A stretch of DNA of 25,416 bases, from positions 1 to 25,416 of the forward strand of contig NZ_LGEG01000278.1 of the NCBI RefSeq assembly GCF_001280125.1, read 5' to 3'. Position numbers and translations under genes: made by a program. Below are positions 1-9,569 of the stretch, piece after piece (position 1 is the stretch's first letter; each line of letters opens with the position of its first letter). The notes under the pieces were generated by a model that was given only the letters and a program-made list of their open reading frames with translations, was not told the origin of the DNA and ran no database searches. This stretch comes from Streptomyces sp. NRRL F-6492. Its GTDB lineage: Bacteria; Actinomycetota; Actinomycetes; Streptomycetales; Streptomycetaceae.

Positions 1-50
1 CCCCTCCGCCGTCCGTCCCCCCTCCGGCGAGCGGCCCGCTGGTCCCCGCC

Positions 51-731
51 GTGCTGCCGCTCCTCACCGCGGCCCCGCCCGCGCTCCCCGGCCTCCGGCC
101 GGCGCGGCCGCAGCTGTGGCTGGTGGCCACCGAGACGCACCGGGAGAGCGTCGGCCGGTACGCCTCCCTCGTCCTGGACGGTACGGAGCTGACCCGCGCC
201 GGGGAGTTCCGCCGGCCCGGCGACCGGGCCACCTACCTCTGCGCCCACGCGGGGCTGCGCCGTCTGCTCGGCGCCCAGTTGGGGATCGCGCCCCGGGCCG
301 TGTCGGTGGCCCGGGCGCCGTGCCCCTGCTGCGGCGAGCCGCACGGCCGCCCCGTACTGCCGGACGGGCGCCTGCACTTCTCGCTCTCGCACTGCGAGGG
401 GCTGAGCCTGATCGCCCTCGCGTCCACGCCGGTCGGGGTGGACATCGAGAGGGTGCCGCCGCCGCACACGGTCGCGGAGGCCGGAGAGGTGCTCCACCCG
501 GCGGAGTCGGCGGAGCTCGCCGCCCTCGCCCCGGCCCGCCGGCCCGCCGCGTTCGCCCGCGTCTGGACCAGGAAGGAGGCCTATCTGAAGGGACTCGGGG
601 TCGGCCTGGGCGCCGACCCGTCGGCCGACTACGTGGGCGCGGGACCCGTCCCCGCCGCGCCCGCCGGATGGCTCCTCGCCGACGTCCTCGTCCCGGACGG
701 CCACCACGCCGCGGTGGCCCTGCGCCTGTGA
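51..731 (+). CDS. Sfp-type 4'-phosphopantetheinyl transferase
   Basis: A 226-residue protein that transfers the phosphopantetheine arm of CoA to the conserved serine of carrier proteins (ACP/PCP). Seen: a substrate-binding stretch GRLHFSLSHCEG near residues 107-117, the Mg/CoA motif VGVDIERV with Asp131 and Glu133, and the second core motif WTRKEAYLKGLG with Glu176 and Lys180. The CPCCGEPHGRP segment (91-101) is usual in actinobacterial Sfp enzymes. Length is normal for the family, so the gene appears complete. It begins with GTG at 51; a later GTG near 110 would remove a Pro/Ala-rich N-terminus and cannot be excluded. It stands alone, followed by a hairpin terminator. It could prime the pigment ACP encoded 8 kb away, or serve a cluster outside the left edge; the sequence does not decide. 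Confidence 0.92.
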   Translation: MLPLLTAAPPALPGLRPARPQLWLVATETHRESVGRYASLVLDGTELTRAGEFRRPGDRATYLCAHAGLRRLLGAQLGIAPRAVSVARAPCPCCGEPHGRPVLPDGRLHFSLSHCEGLSLIALASTPVGVDIERVPPPHTVAEAGEVLHPAESAELAALAPARRPAAFARVWTRKEAYLKGLGVGLGADPSADYVGAGPVPAAPAGWLLADVLVPDGHHAAVALRL

Positions 732-752
732 CGCCCCGGGGCCCGTGACGTC

Positions 753-790
753 CCGGGCCGCCCGCCCCGCGAAGGGCGCGGGCGGCCCGG
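753..790. terminator. Hairpin terminator after the PPTase gene
   Basis: A perfect 13-bp inverted repeat (CCGGGCCGCCCGC at 753-765 and its complement at 778-790) encloses a 12-nt loop that can itself pair CCC with GGG. It lies 22 bp past the PPTase stop codon. There is no U-tract, as is common for Streptomyces terminators. The rest of 791-958 shows no recognisable gene. Confidence 0.7.
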
Positions 791-958
791 ACGGGGAAAC
801 GGCCCGTCGCGTTCTCCGCCTCGGGAACCATTCGCCGCGCCGTGCGCTACTCCTGAGGTCGGAGGCGATGCCGCCCCGACGGAGGATTCGCCCAACATCC
901 TGGTGAGCAAGGGTGCATGAGACCGACTCATCCACCTCCCGCAAGGACCTGACCCACG

Positions 959-2584
959 GTGAGAAACAGGCGAACAGCATCCCTCGTGGCCATGGGCGTC
1001 GCCGCGACGCTCCTGCCCGCCCTCACGCCCGCCGCCGCCTCCGCGGCCGCCCCGGCGTTCCGGGCGGCGGCCGCCGGCGATCCCCTGAAGCAGTACACGC
1101 AGCAGAAGCCGAACTGGAAGCGCTGCGACCCCCGGGGCCCGGCGAACTTCGAATGCGCGACGATCAAGGTGCCGCTCGACTACAGCCGTCCGGACAACGG
1201 GAAGCTCGACGTCGCGATCTCCCGGACGAAGGCGACCAGCGCCGAGGACCGGCGCGGCGTCCTGCTCCTCAACCCCGGCGGTCCCGGCGGCACCGGGCTC
1301 GACATGCCCCTGTACCTGGCGTCGGAGCTGCCCGACGCCGTGAAGAAGCGCTACGACCTGATCGGGTTCGACCCCAGGGGCGTCGGCCAGAGCTCCCCGG
1401 TGGGCTGCGGCCTGAACGACGACGAGCTGAACTGGGAACGCCCCTACAAGGCCGAGACGTTCGACAAGGACGTCCGCCGGGCGCGGACCGTCGCCGACAA
1501 GTGCCGGAAGAAGAACGGGGCCGTACTGCCCCACCTCAGCACCCGCAACACCGCGCGGGACATGGACGTGATCCGCGCCGTGCTCGGCGAGAAGCGGATC
1601 TCGTACCTCGGCTACTCCTACGGCACGTATCTGGGCGCGGTCTACACGCAGTTGTTCCCGGCGAGGGCCGACCGGTTCGTGCTCGACAGCGCGGCCGACC
1701 CCGAGCGGATCTGGCGGGGCATGATCCAGGTGTGGGCGGAGGGCGCGGAGCCGGCGTTCACGCGGTGGACGGAGTGGACCGCCGCGCGGAACGCCACGTA
1801 CAAGCTGGGCAGCACCCCGGCCGAGGTCCGCGCGACCTTCTGGGACCTGGTCGCCGGAGCGAACCGCAAGCCCATAGCCCTCGACGGCATGCTCCTGTCC
1901 GGCGACGACATCCGCTCCTGGCGGGCCATGTTCTTCTACGTGTCGGACGCCGCCGAGACGGTCGTCCAGCTCAGGGACGCCGCCGCCGGCAAGGCCCCGG
2001 CCCCGGCCGCGCGGCCGTCGCGGCGCGCCCTGCCGACCGCCCCCGCCCGCCCGTCCTTCGCCCGCGCCGTCCCGTCCGACAACGGCGACGCGAGCTTCTG
2101 GTCCGTGGTGTGCGCCGACACCCGCGCCTGGCCGCGCGACCCGGAGCAGTACCGCCGTGACGCGATCCGCGACAAGGCCGCGTACCCGCTGTACGGCGAC
2201 TTCGCGTCCCACATCAAGCCGTGCGCGTTCTGGGGTCAGGGGGCGGAGCCGGCGACCAAGGTGGACAACACCGTCCGCGCGCTCGTCCTGCAGAACGAGT
2301 GGGACTCCCAGACGCCGCTGGTCAGCGGGCAGGGGATGCGCCGGGCCATGAAGGGCTCCCGGATGGTCACCGTCCTGGACGGCGTGGGCCACGGCGTCTA
2401 CGGCTCCAAGTCCTGTGCCGACAAGTTCACCACCGCCTACCTGGTGACGGGCAGGCTGCCGCTCAAGGACCTGACCTGCCGGACCCCGGCGCGCCAGAAG
2501 CTCGACGACCTGCGGCTCCCGCCGTCGGCCGCCCCGGGTCTGCCGGGCCTTCCGGGCCTCCCGGGCCGGCAGGACCGCTTCTGA
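959..2584 (+). CDS. Secreted tripeptidyl aminopeptidase, alpha/beta-hydrolase (SlpD/SlpE/Tap family)
   Basis: A 541-residue exported serine peptidase expected to release tripeptides from the N-termini of extracellular proteins. Seen: a signal peptide (MRNRR, hydrophobic core, Ala-rich cleavage region near residue 30-38). The alpha/beta-hydrolase fold shows an oxyanion segment LLNPGGPGG (about 103-111), the nucleophile elbow GYSYG with Ser220, Asp449 in NEWDSQTP and His478 in GVGHGVYG. The last two fall in the TAP-like C-terminal domain. A Pro/Ala-rich insertion around residues 340-370 is probably a disordered loop. The GTG at 959 was chosen because an in-frame stop (TGA at 950-952) lies just upstream and it supplies the basic N-region. 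The ribosome binding site is weak. The gene is monocistronic and ends at a strong terminator. Confidence 0.9.
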   Translation: MRNRRTASLVAMGVAATLLPALTPAAASAAAPAFRAAAAGDPLKQYTQQKPNWKRCDPRGPANFECATIKVPLDYSRPDNGKLDVAISRTKATSAEDRRGVLLLNPGGPGGTGLDMPLYLASELPDAVKKRYDLIGFDPRGVGQSSPVGCGLNDDELNWERPYKAETFDKDVRRARTVADKCRKKNGAVLPHLSTRNTARDMDVIRAVLGEKRISYLGYSYGTYLGAVYTQLFPARADRFVLDSAADPERIWRGMIQVWAEGAEPAFTRWTEWTAARNATYKLGSTPAEVRATFWDLVAGANRKPIALDGMLLSGDDIRSWRAMFFYVSDAAETVVQLRDAAAGKAPAPAARPSRRALPTAPARPSFARAVPSDNGDASFWSVVCADTRAWPRDPEQYRRDAIRDKAAYPLYGDFASHIKPCAFWGQGAEPATKVDNTVRALVLQNEWDSQTPLVSGQGMRRAMKGSRMVTVLDGVGHGVYGSKSCADKFTTAYLVTGRLPLKDLTCRTPARQKLDDLRLPPSAAPGLPGLPGLPGRQDRF

Positions 2585-2633
2585 CGGTCTCCGCGCGGAC
2601 GGCGCGGGCGGGGGAGTCCCCGCCCCGCCGACG

Positions 2634-2682
2634 ACGAAGCCTCCTTCCCGCCCGGAGTCCCCGGGCGGGAAGGAGGCTTCGG
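2634..2682. terminator. Bidirectional terminator between converging genes
   Basis: A perfect 21-bp stem (left arm 2635-2655, right arm 2661-2681) with a 5-nt loop. It lies between the stop codons of the peptidase (+) and the FAD hydroxylase (-) and can serve both strands. Confidence 0.9.
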
Positions 2683-2683
2683 G

Positions 2684-4339
2684 TCACGCCAGGTCGAAGA
2701 GCGCCGTGAGGGCCGCCCGCAGCGCCTCCTCCGGGTCCGCCACGGCCTCCTCGGAGCGCCACGCGACGAATCCGTCGGGGCGGACGAGGACCGCCCCGCC
2801 CTCCGTGACGCCGTGGAGCTCCGCCCAGTCCGCACCGGGCTCCGGGACCAGGTCGGCGTCCGGCCCGTCGCCGATCCGGTACGACCGGAGCGGCACCGGG
2901 AGCCGGTCCGCGACCCGGGCCGCCGCGGTGTGCCAGGCGTCCGTGCCGCCCGCCGCGCTCAGCAGCACCGGGAACCGCTCGTACAGGTCGAGAGTGGAGA
3001 TCCGGTCGCCGGACCGGTCCAGCCACAGGTGCGGCGACCGGGTCCCCGGCTCGCCCGTGAGGCGCAGCCCTTCGGGCAGGACCGGCAGCGCCCCGTCGGC
3101 GCCCAGGACCGCGCCCCGCGGGTAGCGGTAGCCCAGGACCACGTTGAGGATGCCGCCCTTCCTGCCCGCCGGGCCGACGCCGGGATCGGGGGCGTACCCC
3201 GGGTGGCTGTGCTCGACCGAACGGGACGAGGCGCGGGCGCTGGTCGCCTCCGCGACCGGGCGGCGCTCCGCGTCGTAGGACGCGAGCAGGCCGGGTCCGG
3301 CCCAGCCGCCCAGGACGGCGGACAGCTTCCAGGCGAGGTTGTGGGCGTCCTGGATGCCGGTGTTGGAGCCGAACGCCCCGGTGGGCGGCATCTCGTGGGC
3401 CGAGTCGCCGGCCAGGAACACCCGCCCGTCCGCGTACCGCTCGGCCGTCCGCTCGGCGGCGTGCCAGGGGGCCCGGCCGGTGATCTCCACGTCGAGGTCC
3501 GGCACGCCCACGGCCCGGCGGATCTGCTCCCGGCACCGCTCGTCGGTGAACTCCTCCAGGGTCTCGCCGCGCTCGGGGTGCCAGGGCGCGTGGAACACCC
3601 AGCGCTCCCGGTTGTCGACCGGCAGGAGGGCCCCGTCGGCCTCCGGGTCCGTCAGGTAGCAGACGATGAAGCGCCGGTCGCCGACGACGTCCGCGAGGCC
3701 CCGGGAGGTGAAGGTGACGCTCACGTTGTGGAACAGGTCGCCGGGGCCGTTCTGCCCGATGCCGAGCCGTTCGCGCACGGGGCTGCGCGGGCCGTCCGCC
3801 GCGACGAGGTAGTCCGCGCGGATCGTGGTGTGCTCGCCCGTCTCGCGGCTCTTGACCCGGGCGGTCACCCCTTCGGCGTCCTGCTCGAAGGACATCAGCT
3901 CCGTCGCGTACCGCAGGTCCCCGCCCAGTTCCAGGGCGCTCTCCCGCAGGACGGGCTCCAGGTCGTTCTGGCTGCACAGGCACCATTCGGCGGGGCTGAA
4001 GCGGGCGAGGCCGCCGCCGGGGTCGATCTCCCTGAACAGCCACTCGCCGGCGTCGCCGACCAGGCTCGGTGCCTGAAGGATGCCGTTGTTGCCGGTCAGG
4101 ACCGACGCGGCGTCCCGGATGCGCGGCCGCACCCCGGCACCCCGGAACAGTTCCATCGTGCGCACGTTGTTGCCGCGCCCGCGCGGATGGATCGAGGTGC
4201 CGGCGTGGCGCTCGACGAGCACGTGCGGCACGCCGAGGCGTCCGAGGAAGAGCGAGGCGGACAGTCCGACCAGAGAGCCGCCGACAATGAGGACGGACGT
4301 GCGGTGGACGACCTCGCCGGACCCTTCGAATCGGTTCAT
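2684..4339 (-). CDS. whiEVIII: FAD-dependent polyketide hydroxylase (WhiE ORFVIII type)
   Basis: A 551-residue class A flavoprotein monooxygenase (phenol hydroxylase/PgaE-like), predicted to hydroxylate the aromatic polyketide scaffold using NAD(P)H and O2. Seen: an N-terminal dinucleotide-binding motif VLIVGGSLVGLSAS (residues 17-30), an acidic strand end VERH near 42-45, the DG motif VAADGPRSPVRERLG, and the GD motif VFLAGDSAHEMPPTGAFG with the NTGIQDAHNLAWKL helix. A C-terminal thioredoxin-like region (about 420-551) is usual in aromatic polyketide hydroxylases. The start ATG at 4339 has GGAGG at 4350-4346, six bases upstream. It diverges from the pigment operon, exactly the position of ORFVIII in the S. 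coelicolor whiE cluster. There the corresponding promoter is known to be late and sigma-F dependent; the same control here is inferred only. Confidence 0.9.
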   Translation of the reverse strand: MNRFEGSGEVVHRTSVLIVGGSLVGLSASLFLGRLGVPHVLVERHAGTSIHPRGRGNNVRTMELFRGAGVRPRIRDAASVLTGNNGILQAPSLVGDAGEWLFREIDPGGGLARFSPAEWCLCSQNDLEPVLRESALELGGDLRYATELMSFEQDAEGVTARVKSRETGEHTTIRADYLVAADGPRSPVRERLGIGQNGPGDLFHNVSVTFTSRGLADVVGDRRFIVCYLTDPEADGALLPVDNRERWVFHAPWHPERGETLEEFTDERCREQIRRAVGVPDLDVEITGRAPWHAAERTAERYADGRVFLAGDSAHEMPPTGAFGSNTGIQDAHNLAWKLSAVLGGWAGPGLLASYDAERRPVAEATSARASSRSVEHSHPGYAPDPGVGPAGRKGGILNVVLGYRYPRGAVLGADGALPVLPEGLRLTGEPGTRSPHLWLDRSGDRISTLDLYERFPVLLSAAGGTDAWHTAAARVADRLPVPLRSYRIGDGPDADLVPEPGADWAELHGVTEGGAVLVRPDGFVAWRSEEAVADPEEALRAALTALFDLA

Positions 4340-4351
4340 CGAGTGCCTCCA

Positions 4352-4367
4352 GCGTCACCTGTGACGC
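4352..4367. promoter_or_regulatory. Candidate operator palindrome upstream of whiEVIII
   Basis: GCGTCAC-CT-GTGACGC is a perfect 7-bp inverted repeat with a 2-bp spacer. It is centred about 20 bp upstream of the hydroxylase start codon, just outside its Shine-Dalgarno sequence. It could be a repressor operator or a small RNA hairpin in the mRNA leader. It does not match the full BldD consensus as I remember it. Confidence 0.45.
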
Positions 4368-4546
4368 GAGTCGGGGGTGGGATGGAGATCCATGCCCTCC
4401 GGAAACCGCTTCGCGCGTCCGGGGCACCCGAATGACGCGCGGTTCACTCATCCGCCCCGTGGAACTCGCGCGATGCGCGAAGGCACGTCGACGATCGGCA
4501 CATGACGGCCCCTGCCCCCTCGGCACGGCGGTCCCCTCCCGGCTTC

Positions 4547-4606
4547 CCCGGAGCAGGTCCCGGAGAAGCCCCGGAGGAAACTCCCGAAGAAGCTCCCGAA
4601 GAAAGA
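4547..4606 (+). repeat. Purine-rich 12-13 bp tandem repeat in the ORFI leader
   Basis: Five degenerate units of the pattern CCCGRAGRARNT: 4547-4558, 4559-4569, 4570-4582, 4583-4594 and 4595-4606. The last two are nearly identical (CCCGAAGAAGCT, CCCGAAGAAAGA). The array ends three bases before the ORFI ribosome binding site. An open frame runs through it from 4432 into ORFI, but the strong ribosome binding site at 4609 argues that it is untranslated leader. Confidence 0.6.
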
Positions 4607-4608
4607 AT

Positions 4609-4614
4609 GAGGTG
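4609..4614 (+). promoter_or_regulatory. Ribosome binding site that fixes the ORFI start
   Basis: GAGGTG lies six bases before ATG 4621. It favours this start over the in-frame ATG at 4432, which would add an Arg/Ser-rich N-terminus translated from the repeat. Confidence 0.7.
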
Positions 4615-4620
4615 CGCCGG

Positions 4621-5745
4621 ATGACCGTTTCGGCACGTGTCTCGCAATCGGCGTTCGACGGCTCCAGGCTGCGCGTGATCCTGCTGCTCGACCTGTACGA
4701 AGGGGCCCAGCAGCAGTTCCTCGAAGCGTACGAGCTGATGCGCAAGCAGGTCGCCGCCGTCCCCGGACACATCAGCGACCAGCTCTGCCAGTCCATCGAG
4801 AACCCCTCGCAGTGGCTCATCACCAGCGAGTGGGAGAGCGCCCCGCCCTTCCTCGCCTGGGTGAACAGCGAGGACCACGTCGAGGTCGTCAAGCCGATGC
4901 ACAGCTGCGTCCGGGACACCCGGTCGATGCGCTACAGCGTCCTGCGGGAGACCGGCGGCGGCCGGCCGCTCGCCGAGGACACGGCGCAGGCGGGCCTCCC
5001 GGTCGCGGCCCGCGAGGGCGACGGGGTGGCGCGCCACGCCCTCACCTTCACCGTCAAGCCGGGCTCGGAGTCGAAGGTGGCGGAGATCCTCGCCGGCTAC
5101 GACTCGCCCCGCGCCCAGGTCGACGAGAACACCCGGCTGCGCCGCACCTCCCTCTTCATGCACGGCAACCGCGTCGTGCGGGCGGTGGAGGTCGAGGGCG
5201 ACCTCCTCGCGGCCCTGCGCCACGTCGCCCGCCAGCCCGAGGTGCGCGCGGTCGAGGAGGCCCTCAACCCGTACCTGGAGCAGGACCGGGACCTGACCGA
5301 CCCCGAGTCGGCGCGCGTCTTCTTCACCCGGGCGGCGCTGCCCGCCGTGCACCACGTGGTGGCCGACCGGCCCGCCCCGGCCGGCCTGCGGCGCCACGCG
5401 CTGTACTACCCGGCGAAGGAGGGCCGCGGGATGGACCTGGCCCGGCTGCTCGCCCACCAGGACGCGGTCGCGGCGGAAGACCCGGACGGCCCGGTGTACG
5501 GCAGCACCGTCTTCCACCGCGACGACATCGTGGTGCGCCTCGTCGACATCACCGGCGACCTCGACCTCGACCCCGTCGCCTCCCTCGGCCTCAAGGGCAC
5601 CGGGAAGGCCGCGGAGCTCGAAGCCCTCCTCGACGGCGCCGCGATCGGCGTCGAGGGCTCCCTGACGACGGACCGCAACATCAACCGGCTCCTGTCGCAC
5701 GCCGACATGCTGCCCGTCACCGACCGCACCTCGGCGGACTCCTGA
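4621..5745 (+). CDS. whiEI: SchA/CurD-like spore-pigment protein with N-terminal ABM domain (WhiE ORFI type)
   Basis: A 374-residue cytoplasmic protein. The N-terminal part (about 15-110; LRVILLLDLYEGAQQQF, then ITSEWESAPPFLAW) resembles the antibiotic-biosynthesis monooxygenase (ABM) ferredoxin-like fold. Two related SchA/CurD-type domains follow, at about 137-245 and 255-365. They share RHAL near the start, a central variable loop, VVR(A/L)V(E/D) and a C-terminal helix, which suggests an internal duplication. SchA/CurD/WhiE-ORFI proteins are found almost only in spore-pigment clusters, so this gene is the best marker of cluster type. Its reaction is not established; cofactor-free oxygenation of a polyketide intermediate is one possibility. 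It is the first gene of the ORFI-VII operon, and the cupin follows after 54 bp. Confidence 0.88.
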   Translation: MTVSARVSQSAFDGSRLRVILLLDLYEGAQQQFLEAYELMRKQVAAVPGHISDQLCQSIENPSQWLITSEWESAPPFLAWVNSEDHVEVVKPMHSCVRDTRSMRYSVLRETGGGRPLAEDTAQAGLPVAAREGDGVARHALTFTVKPGSESKVAEILAGYDSPRAQVDENTRLRRTSLFMHGNRVVRAVEVEGDLLAALRHVARQPEVRAVEEALNPYLEQDRDLTDPESARVFFTRAALPAVHHVVADRPAPAGLRRHALYYPAKEGRGMDLARLLAHQDAVAAEDPDGPVYGSTVFHRDDIVVRLVDITGDLDLDPVASLGLKGTGKAAELEALLDGAAIGVEGSLTTDRNINRLLSHADMLPVTDRTSADS

Positions 5746-5799
5746 CCGACGGCCGCGGCCCCCGCCCGGACGCCACCGCCCCACCCGGAGGTACCCACC

Positions 5800-6270
5800 A
5801 TGCCCCACCAGCAGCCCCTCATCGTGAGCCTGGAAGAGACAGAGCCCAACCGCAGGCGAGGGGGTGACCTGCGGGCCATGCTCACACCGGCCGCCGTGGG
5901 CTCCACCAGCGGCTTCATGGGCCTGGCCATCGTCCAGCCCGGCGAACGCATCGGCGAGCACTACCACCCCTACTCCGAGGAGTTCGTGTACGTCGTCTCC
6001 GGCGCCCTCGAAGTGGACCTGGACGGCGAGACCCACGCCCTCCGGCCCGACCAGGGGCTCCTGGTCCCCATCGGCGTGCGGCACCGCTTCCGCAACGTCG
6101 GCGACCGGGAGGCCCGCATGGTCTTCCACCTGGGCCCGCTCGCCCCCCGGCCGAGCCTCGGCCACGTCGACACCGAGGTGACCGACGAGGCCGAGCTCGC
6201 CGCCGCCGGGCCGCAGCTCACCGTGGGCGGCCCCGGCCAGGTGCCCGAACGCGCCGGGGCCATCGAGTGA
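5800..6270 (+). CDS. whiEII: Cupin-fold pigment biosynthesis protein (WhiE ORFII type)
   Basis: A 156-residue single-domain cupin. Cupin motif 1 is seen as [22 protein letters not shown], with metal-ligand candidates His-x-His and Glu. Motif 2 is [14 protein letters not shown], with the third His. A divalent metal site is therefore likely. WhiE ORFII homologues take part in spore pigment formation, but their exact step (cyclase helper, oxygenase or isomerase) is unsettled. The start ATG at 5800 has GGAGG at 5787-5791. Its stop codon overlaps the KS-alpha start (GTGA at 6267-6270), which indicates translational coupling to the synthase genes. Confidence 0.88.
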   Translation: MPHQQPLIVSLEETEPNRRRGGDLRAMLTPAAVGSTSGFMGLAIVQPGERIGEHYHPYSEEFVYVVSGALEVDLDGETHALRPDQGLLVPIGVRHRFRNVGDREARMVFHLGPLAPRPSLGHVDTEVTDEAELAAAGPQLTVGGPGQVPERAGAIE

Positions 6271-7535
6271 ACCGGCGAGTGGCCGTCACCGGGATCGGCG
6301 TGGTCGCCCCCGGCGGCACCGGAGCGGCGGCGTTCTGGGACCTCCTCGCCGAAGGCCGTACCGCGACCCGCGGCATCACCCTGTTCGACCCGGCCGGCCT
6401 GCGTTCGCGCATCGCCGCCGAGTGCGACTTCGACCCGCTGGCGCACGGCCTCGACGCCGAGCTGAGCCTGCACGCCGACCGGTACGTCCAGTTCGCCGCG
6501 GTCGCCGCCGGCGAAGCCGTCCGCGACTCCGGGCTCGACACCGCCGCGGAGGACCCGTGGCGCGTCGGGGTCTCCCTGGGCAGCGCCGTCGGCGGCACCA
6601 CCCGGCTCGAAAAGGACTACGTCCTGGTCAGCGCGGGCGGACAGCGGTGGGACGTGGACCACCGCGCCGCCGACCCGAAGCTCCACCTGGCGTTCTCGCC
6701 GAGCACGCTCGCCTCGTTCGTCGCCGAGCGCTTCGGCGCCCGCGGCCCGGTGCAGACGGTCTCCACCGGCTGCACCTCCGGCCTCGACGCCGTCGGCTAC
6801 GCCTTCCACACCATCCAGGAGGGCCGGGCGGACGTCTGCATCGCCGGGGCGTCGGACTCGCCGATCTCACCGATCACCATGGCCTGCTTCGACGCCATCA
6901 AGGCGACCTCGCCCGACAACGACGACCCCGCGCACGCCTCCAAGCCCTTCGACGACCGCCGCAACGGCTTCGTCATGGGCGAGGGCGCCGCGGTCCTCGT
7001 CCTGGAGGAGTACGAGCACGCCCGGGCGCGCGGCGCGCACATCTACTGCGAGATCGGCGGCTACGCCACCTACGGCAACGCCTACCACATGACCGGTCTC
7101 ACCGGGGAGGGCCTGGAGATGTCCCGGGCCATCGACAGCACCCTCGACCAGGCCAGGCTCGACCCCACGCTGATCGACTACGTCAACGCGCACGGCTCGG
7201 GCACCCGGCAGAACGACCGCCACGAGACCGCCGCCGTCAAGCGCTCCCTGGGCGCCCACGCCTACGAGACCCCCATGAGCTCCATCAAGTCCATGGTGGG
7301 ACATTCGCTCGGGGCCATCGGCGCCATAGAGGTCGCCGCCTGCGTCCTCGCCCTCCGGCACCAGGTGGTGCCCCCGACGGCGAACTACGAGGTCCCCGAC
7401 CCCGAGTGCGACCTGGACTACGTGCCGCGCACCGCCCGCCCCCGGAAGCTCAGGAACGTGCTCTCCGTCGGCAGCGGCTTCGGCGGCTTCCAGTCCGCCG
7501 TGCTCCTGACGGAGCCGGCAGGGAGGACACGATGA
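6267..7535 (+). CDS. whiEIII: Type II PKS ketosynthase alpha (KS-alpha)
   Basis: A 422-residue condensing enzyme that elongates malonyl units on the ACP as a dimer with KS-beta. The thiolase-fold catalytic triad is intact: Cys169 in [13 protein letters not shown], His309 in VNAHGSGT and His346 in [11 protein letters not shown]. The N-terminus [15 protein letters not shown] is typical. It starts at a GTG that overlaps the cupin stop codon by four bases, and its own stop overlaps the KS-beta ATG (ATGA, 7532-7535), as expected for equimolar coupled synthesis. WhiE-type synthases make a long 24-carbon chain; the same product length here is inferred from family membership. Confidence 0.97.
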   Translation: MNRRVAVTGIGVVAPGGTGAAAFWDLLAEGRTATRGITLFDPAGLRSRIAAECDFDPLAHGLDAELSLHADRYVQFAAVAAGEAVRDSGLDTAAEDPWRVGVSLGSAVGGTTRLEKDYVLVSAGGQRWDVDHRAADPKLHLAFSPSTLASFVAERFGARGPVQTVSTGCTSGLDAVGYAFHTIQEGRADVCIAGASDSPISPITMACFDAIKATSPDNDDPAHASKPFDDRRNGFVMGEGAAVLVLEEYEHARARGAHIYCEIGGYATYGNAYHMTGLTGEGLEMSRAIDSTLDQARLDPTLIDYVNAHGSGTRQNDRHETAAVKRSLGAHAYETPMSSIKSMVGHSLGAIGAIEVAACVLALRHQVVPPTANYEVPDPECDLDYVPRTARPRKLRNVLSVGSGFGGFQSAVLLTEPAGRTR

Positions 7536-8779
7536 GCACGGAGCAGCCCGGGCGCGCCGTCGTCACCGGCATCGGGGTGATCGCCCCCAACGGACTGAGC
7601 GCCGACACGTACTGGAAGTCCGTCCAGGAGGGCATCGGCGTCCTGGACCGGATCACCCGCGAGGGGTGCGAGCACCTGCCCCTCAAGGTGGCGGGCGAGG
7701 TCCGGTCCTTCGACGCCTCGACCCTCATCGAGGACCGCTTCCTCGTCCAGACCGACCGGTTCAGCCACTACGCCATGGCGGCTGCCTCGCTCGCCCTCGA
7801 CGACGCCGGCCTCGGCCGGGACGCCCAGGAGGACCCCTTCTCCATCGGGGTGGTCACCGCCGCCGGGTCCGGCGGCGGCGAGTTCGGCCAGCGCGAGCTG
7901 CAGAAGCTGTGGGGCCAGGGCTCCAAGTTCGTCGGCCCGTACCAGTCCATCGCCTGGTTCTACGCCGCCAGCACCGGCCAGATCTCCATCCGGAGCGGCT
8001 TCAAGGGACCGTGCGGCGTGGTCGCCAGCGACGAGGCGGGCGGCCTGGACGCCCTCGCCCACGCCGCCAGGGCCGTACGGCGCGGGACGGGCACGATGGT
8101 CGTCGGCGCCGCCGAGGCACCCCTCGCCCCGTACTCGATGGTGTGCCAGCTCGGCTACCCCGAGCTCAGCACCGTCGAGGAACCCGACCGGGCCTACCGC
8201 CCCTTCACCGCCGGGGCCTCCGGCTTCGTACCGGCGGAGGGCGGCGCCGTGCTCGTCGTGGAGGACGAGGGCCGCGCCCGCGCCCGGGGGACGGCCGTCC
8301 GGGCCGTCGTCGCCGGCCACGGCGCCACCTTCAGCGGCGCCTCCCGCTGGGCCGAGTCCCGGGAGGGACTCGCCCGCGCGATCCGGGTCGCCCTCGACGA
8401 GGCCGGCTGCGCCCCGGAGGAGGTCGACGTCGTGTTCGCCGACGCCCTGGGCGTGCCCGAGGCGGACCGCGCCGAGGCGCTGGCGATCGCCGACGCCCTC
8501 GGCGCGCACGCCGCCCGGGTGCCCGTCACGGCGCCCAAGACCGGGATCGGCCGCGCCTACTGCGGGGCCCCCGTCCTGGACGTCGCGGCCGCGGTCCTCG
8601 CGATGGAACACGGCCTGGTGCCCCCCACCCCGAACGTGTTCGACATCTGCCACGACATCGATCTGGTGGTGTCCCGCGCCCGCCCCGCCGACCTGCGGAC
8701 GGCCCTCGTCCTCAGCAGGGGCCTCATGGGATCCAACGCCGCGCTGGTAGTGCGCCGCGGCGACGAGACCGCCCGGTAG
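7532..8779 (+). CDS. whiEIV: Type II PKS ketosynthase beta / chain length factor
   Basis: A 415-residue partner of KS-alpha that shapes the elongation tunnel and so sets chain length. It keeps the ketosynthase fold ([12 protein letters not shown] at 10-21, AGGLDAL after the active-site loop) but has no catalytic Cys. The loop reads [13 protein letters not shown], so Glu168 (codon 8033-8035) occupies the cysteine position. Canonical antibiotic KS-beta proteins have Gln there. The His-containing HGSGT segment of KS-alpha is replaced by [10 protein letters not shown]. The ATG overlaps the KS-alpha stop codon. The large shift in motifs relative to KS-alpha, together with normal length, rules out a second active KS. 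Confidence 0.95.
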   Translation: MSTEQPGRAVVTGIGVIAPNGLSADTYWKSVQEGIGVLDRITREGCEHLPLKVAGEVRSFDASTLIEDRFLVQTDRFSHYAMAAASLALDDAGLGRDAQEDPFSIGVVTAAGSGGGEFGQRELQKLWGQGSKFVGPYQSIAWFYAASTGQISIRSGFKGPCGVVASDEAGGLDALAHAARAVRRGTGTMVVGAAEAPLAPYSMVCQLGYPELSTVEEPDRAYRPFTAGASGFVPAEGGAVLVVEDEGRARARGTAVRAVVAGHGATFSGASRWAESREGLARAIRVALDEAGCAPEEVDVVFADALGVPEADRAEALAIADALGAHAARVPVTAPKTGIGRAYCGAPVLDVAAAVLAMEHGLVPPTPNVFDICHDIDLVVSRARPADLRTALVLSRGLMGSNAALVVRRGDETAR

Positions 8780-8805
8780 ACCCGGGCGGGAGAAGGAGAG
8801 CAGAC

Positions 8806-9547
<742 letters not shown>

Positions 9548-9569
9548 GCCGTCCCAGGAAGGACGCCCG

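Larger units (their letters stand above)
4340..4620. promoter_or_regulatory. Divergent control region of the pigment cluster
   Basis: A 281-bp region with no gene between the divergent hydroxylase and ORFI. It must carry both promoters. It holds a 16-bp palindrome at 4352-4367 and a purine-rich tandem repeat at 4547-4606. On the minus strand, GAGT (4449-4446), a 16-bp spacer and GGGTGC (4429-4424) loosely resemble a sigma-F/sigma-B-type promoter, but the match is weak. No convincing sigma-70-like promoter was found for ORFI. Confidence 0.55.

Noticed and set aside
4352..4367. BldD binding site
   Set aside because: The palindrome shares TCAC/GTGA halves but does not fit the spacing of the BldD consensus as I recall it.
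4432..4620. N-terminal extension of ORFI starting at ATG 4432
   Set aside because: It would translate the leader repeat into an Arg/Ser-rich tail, while a good ribosome binding site sits directly before ATG 4621, where the domain begins.
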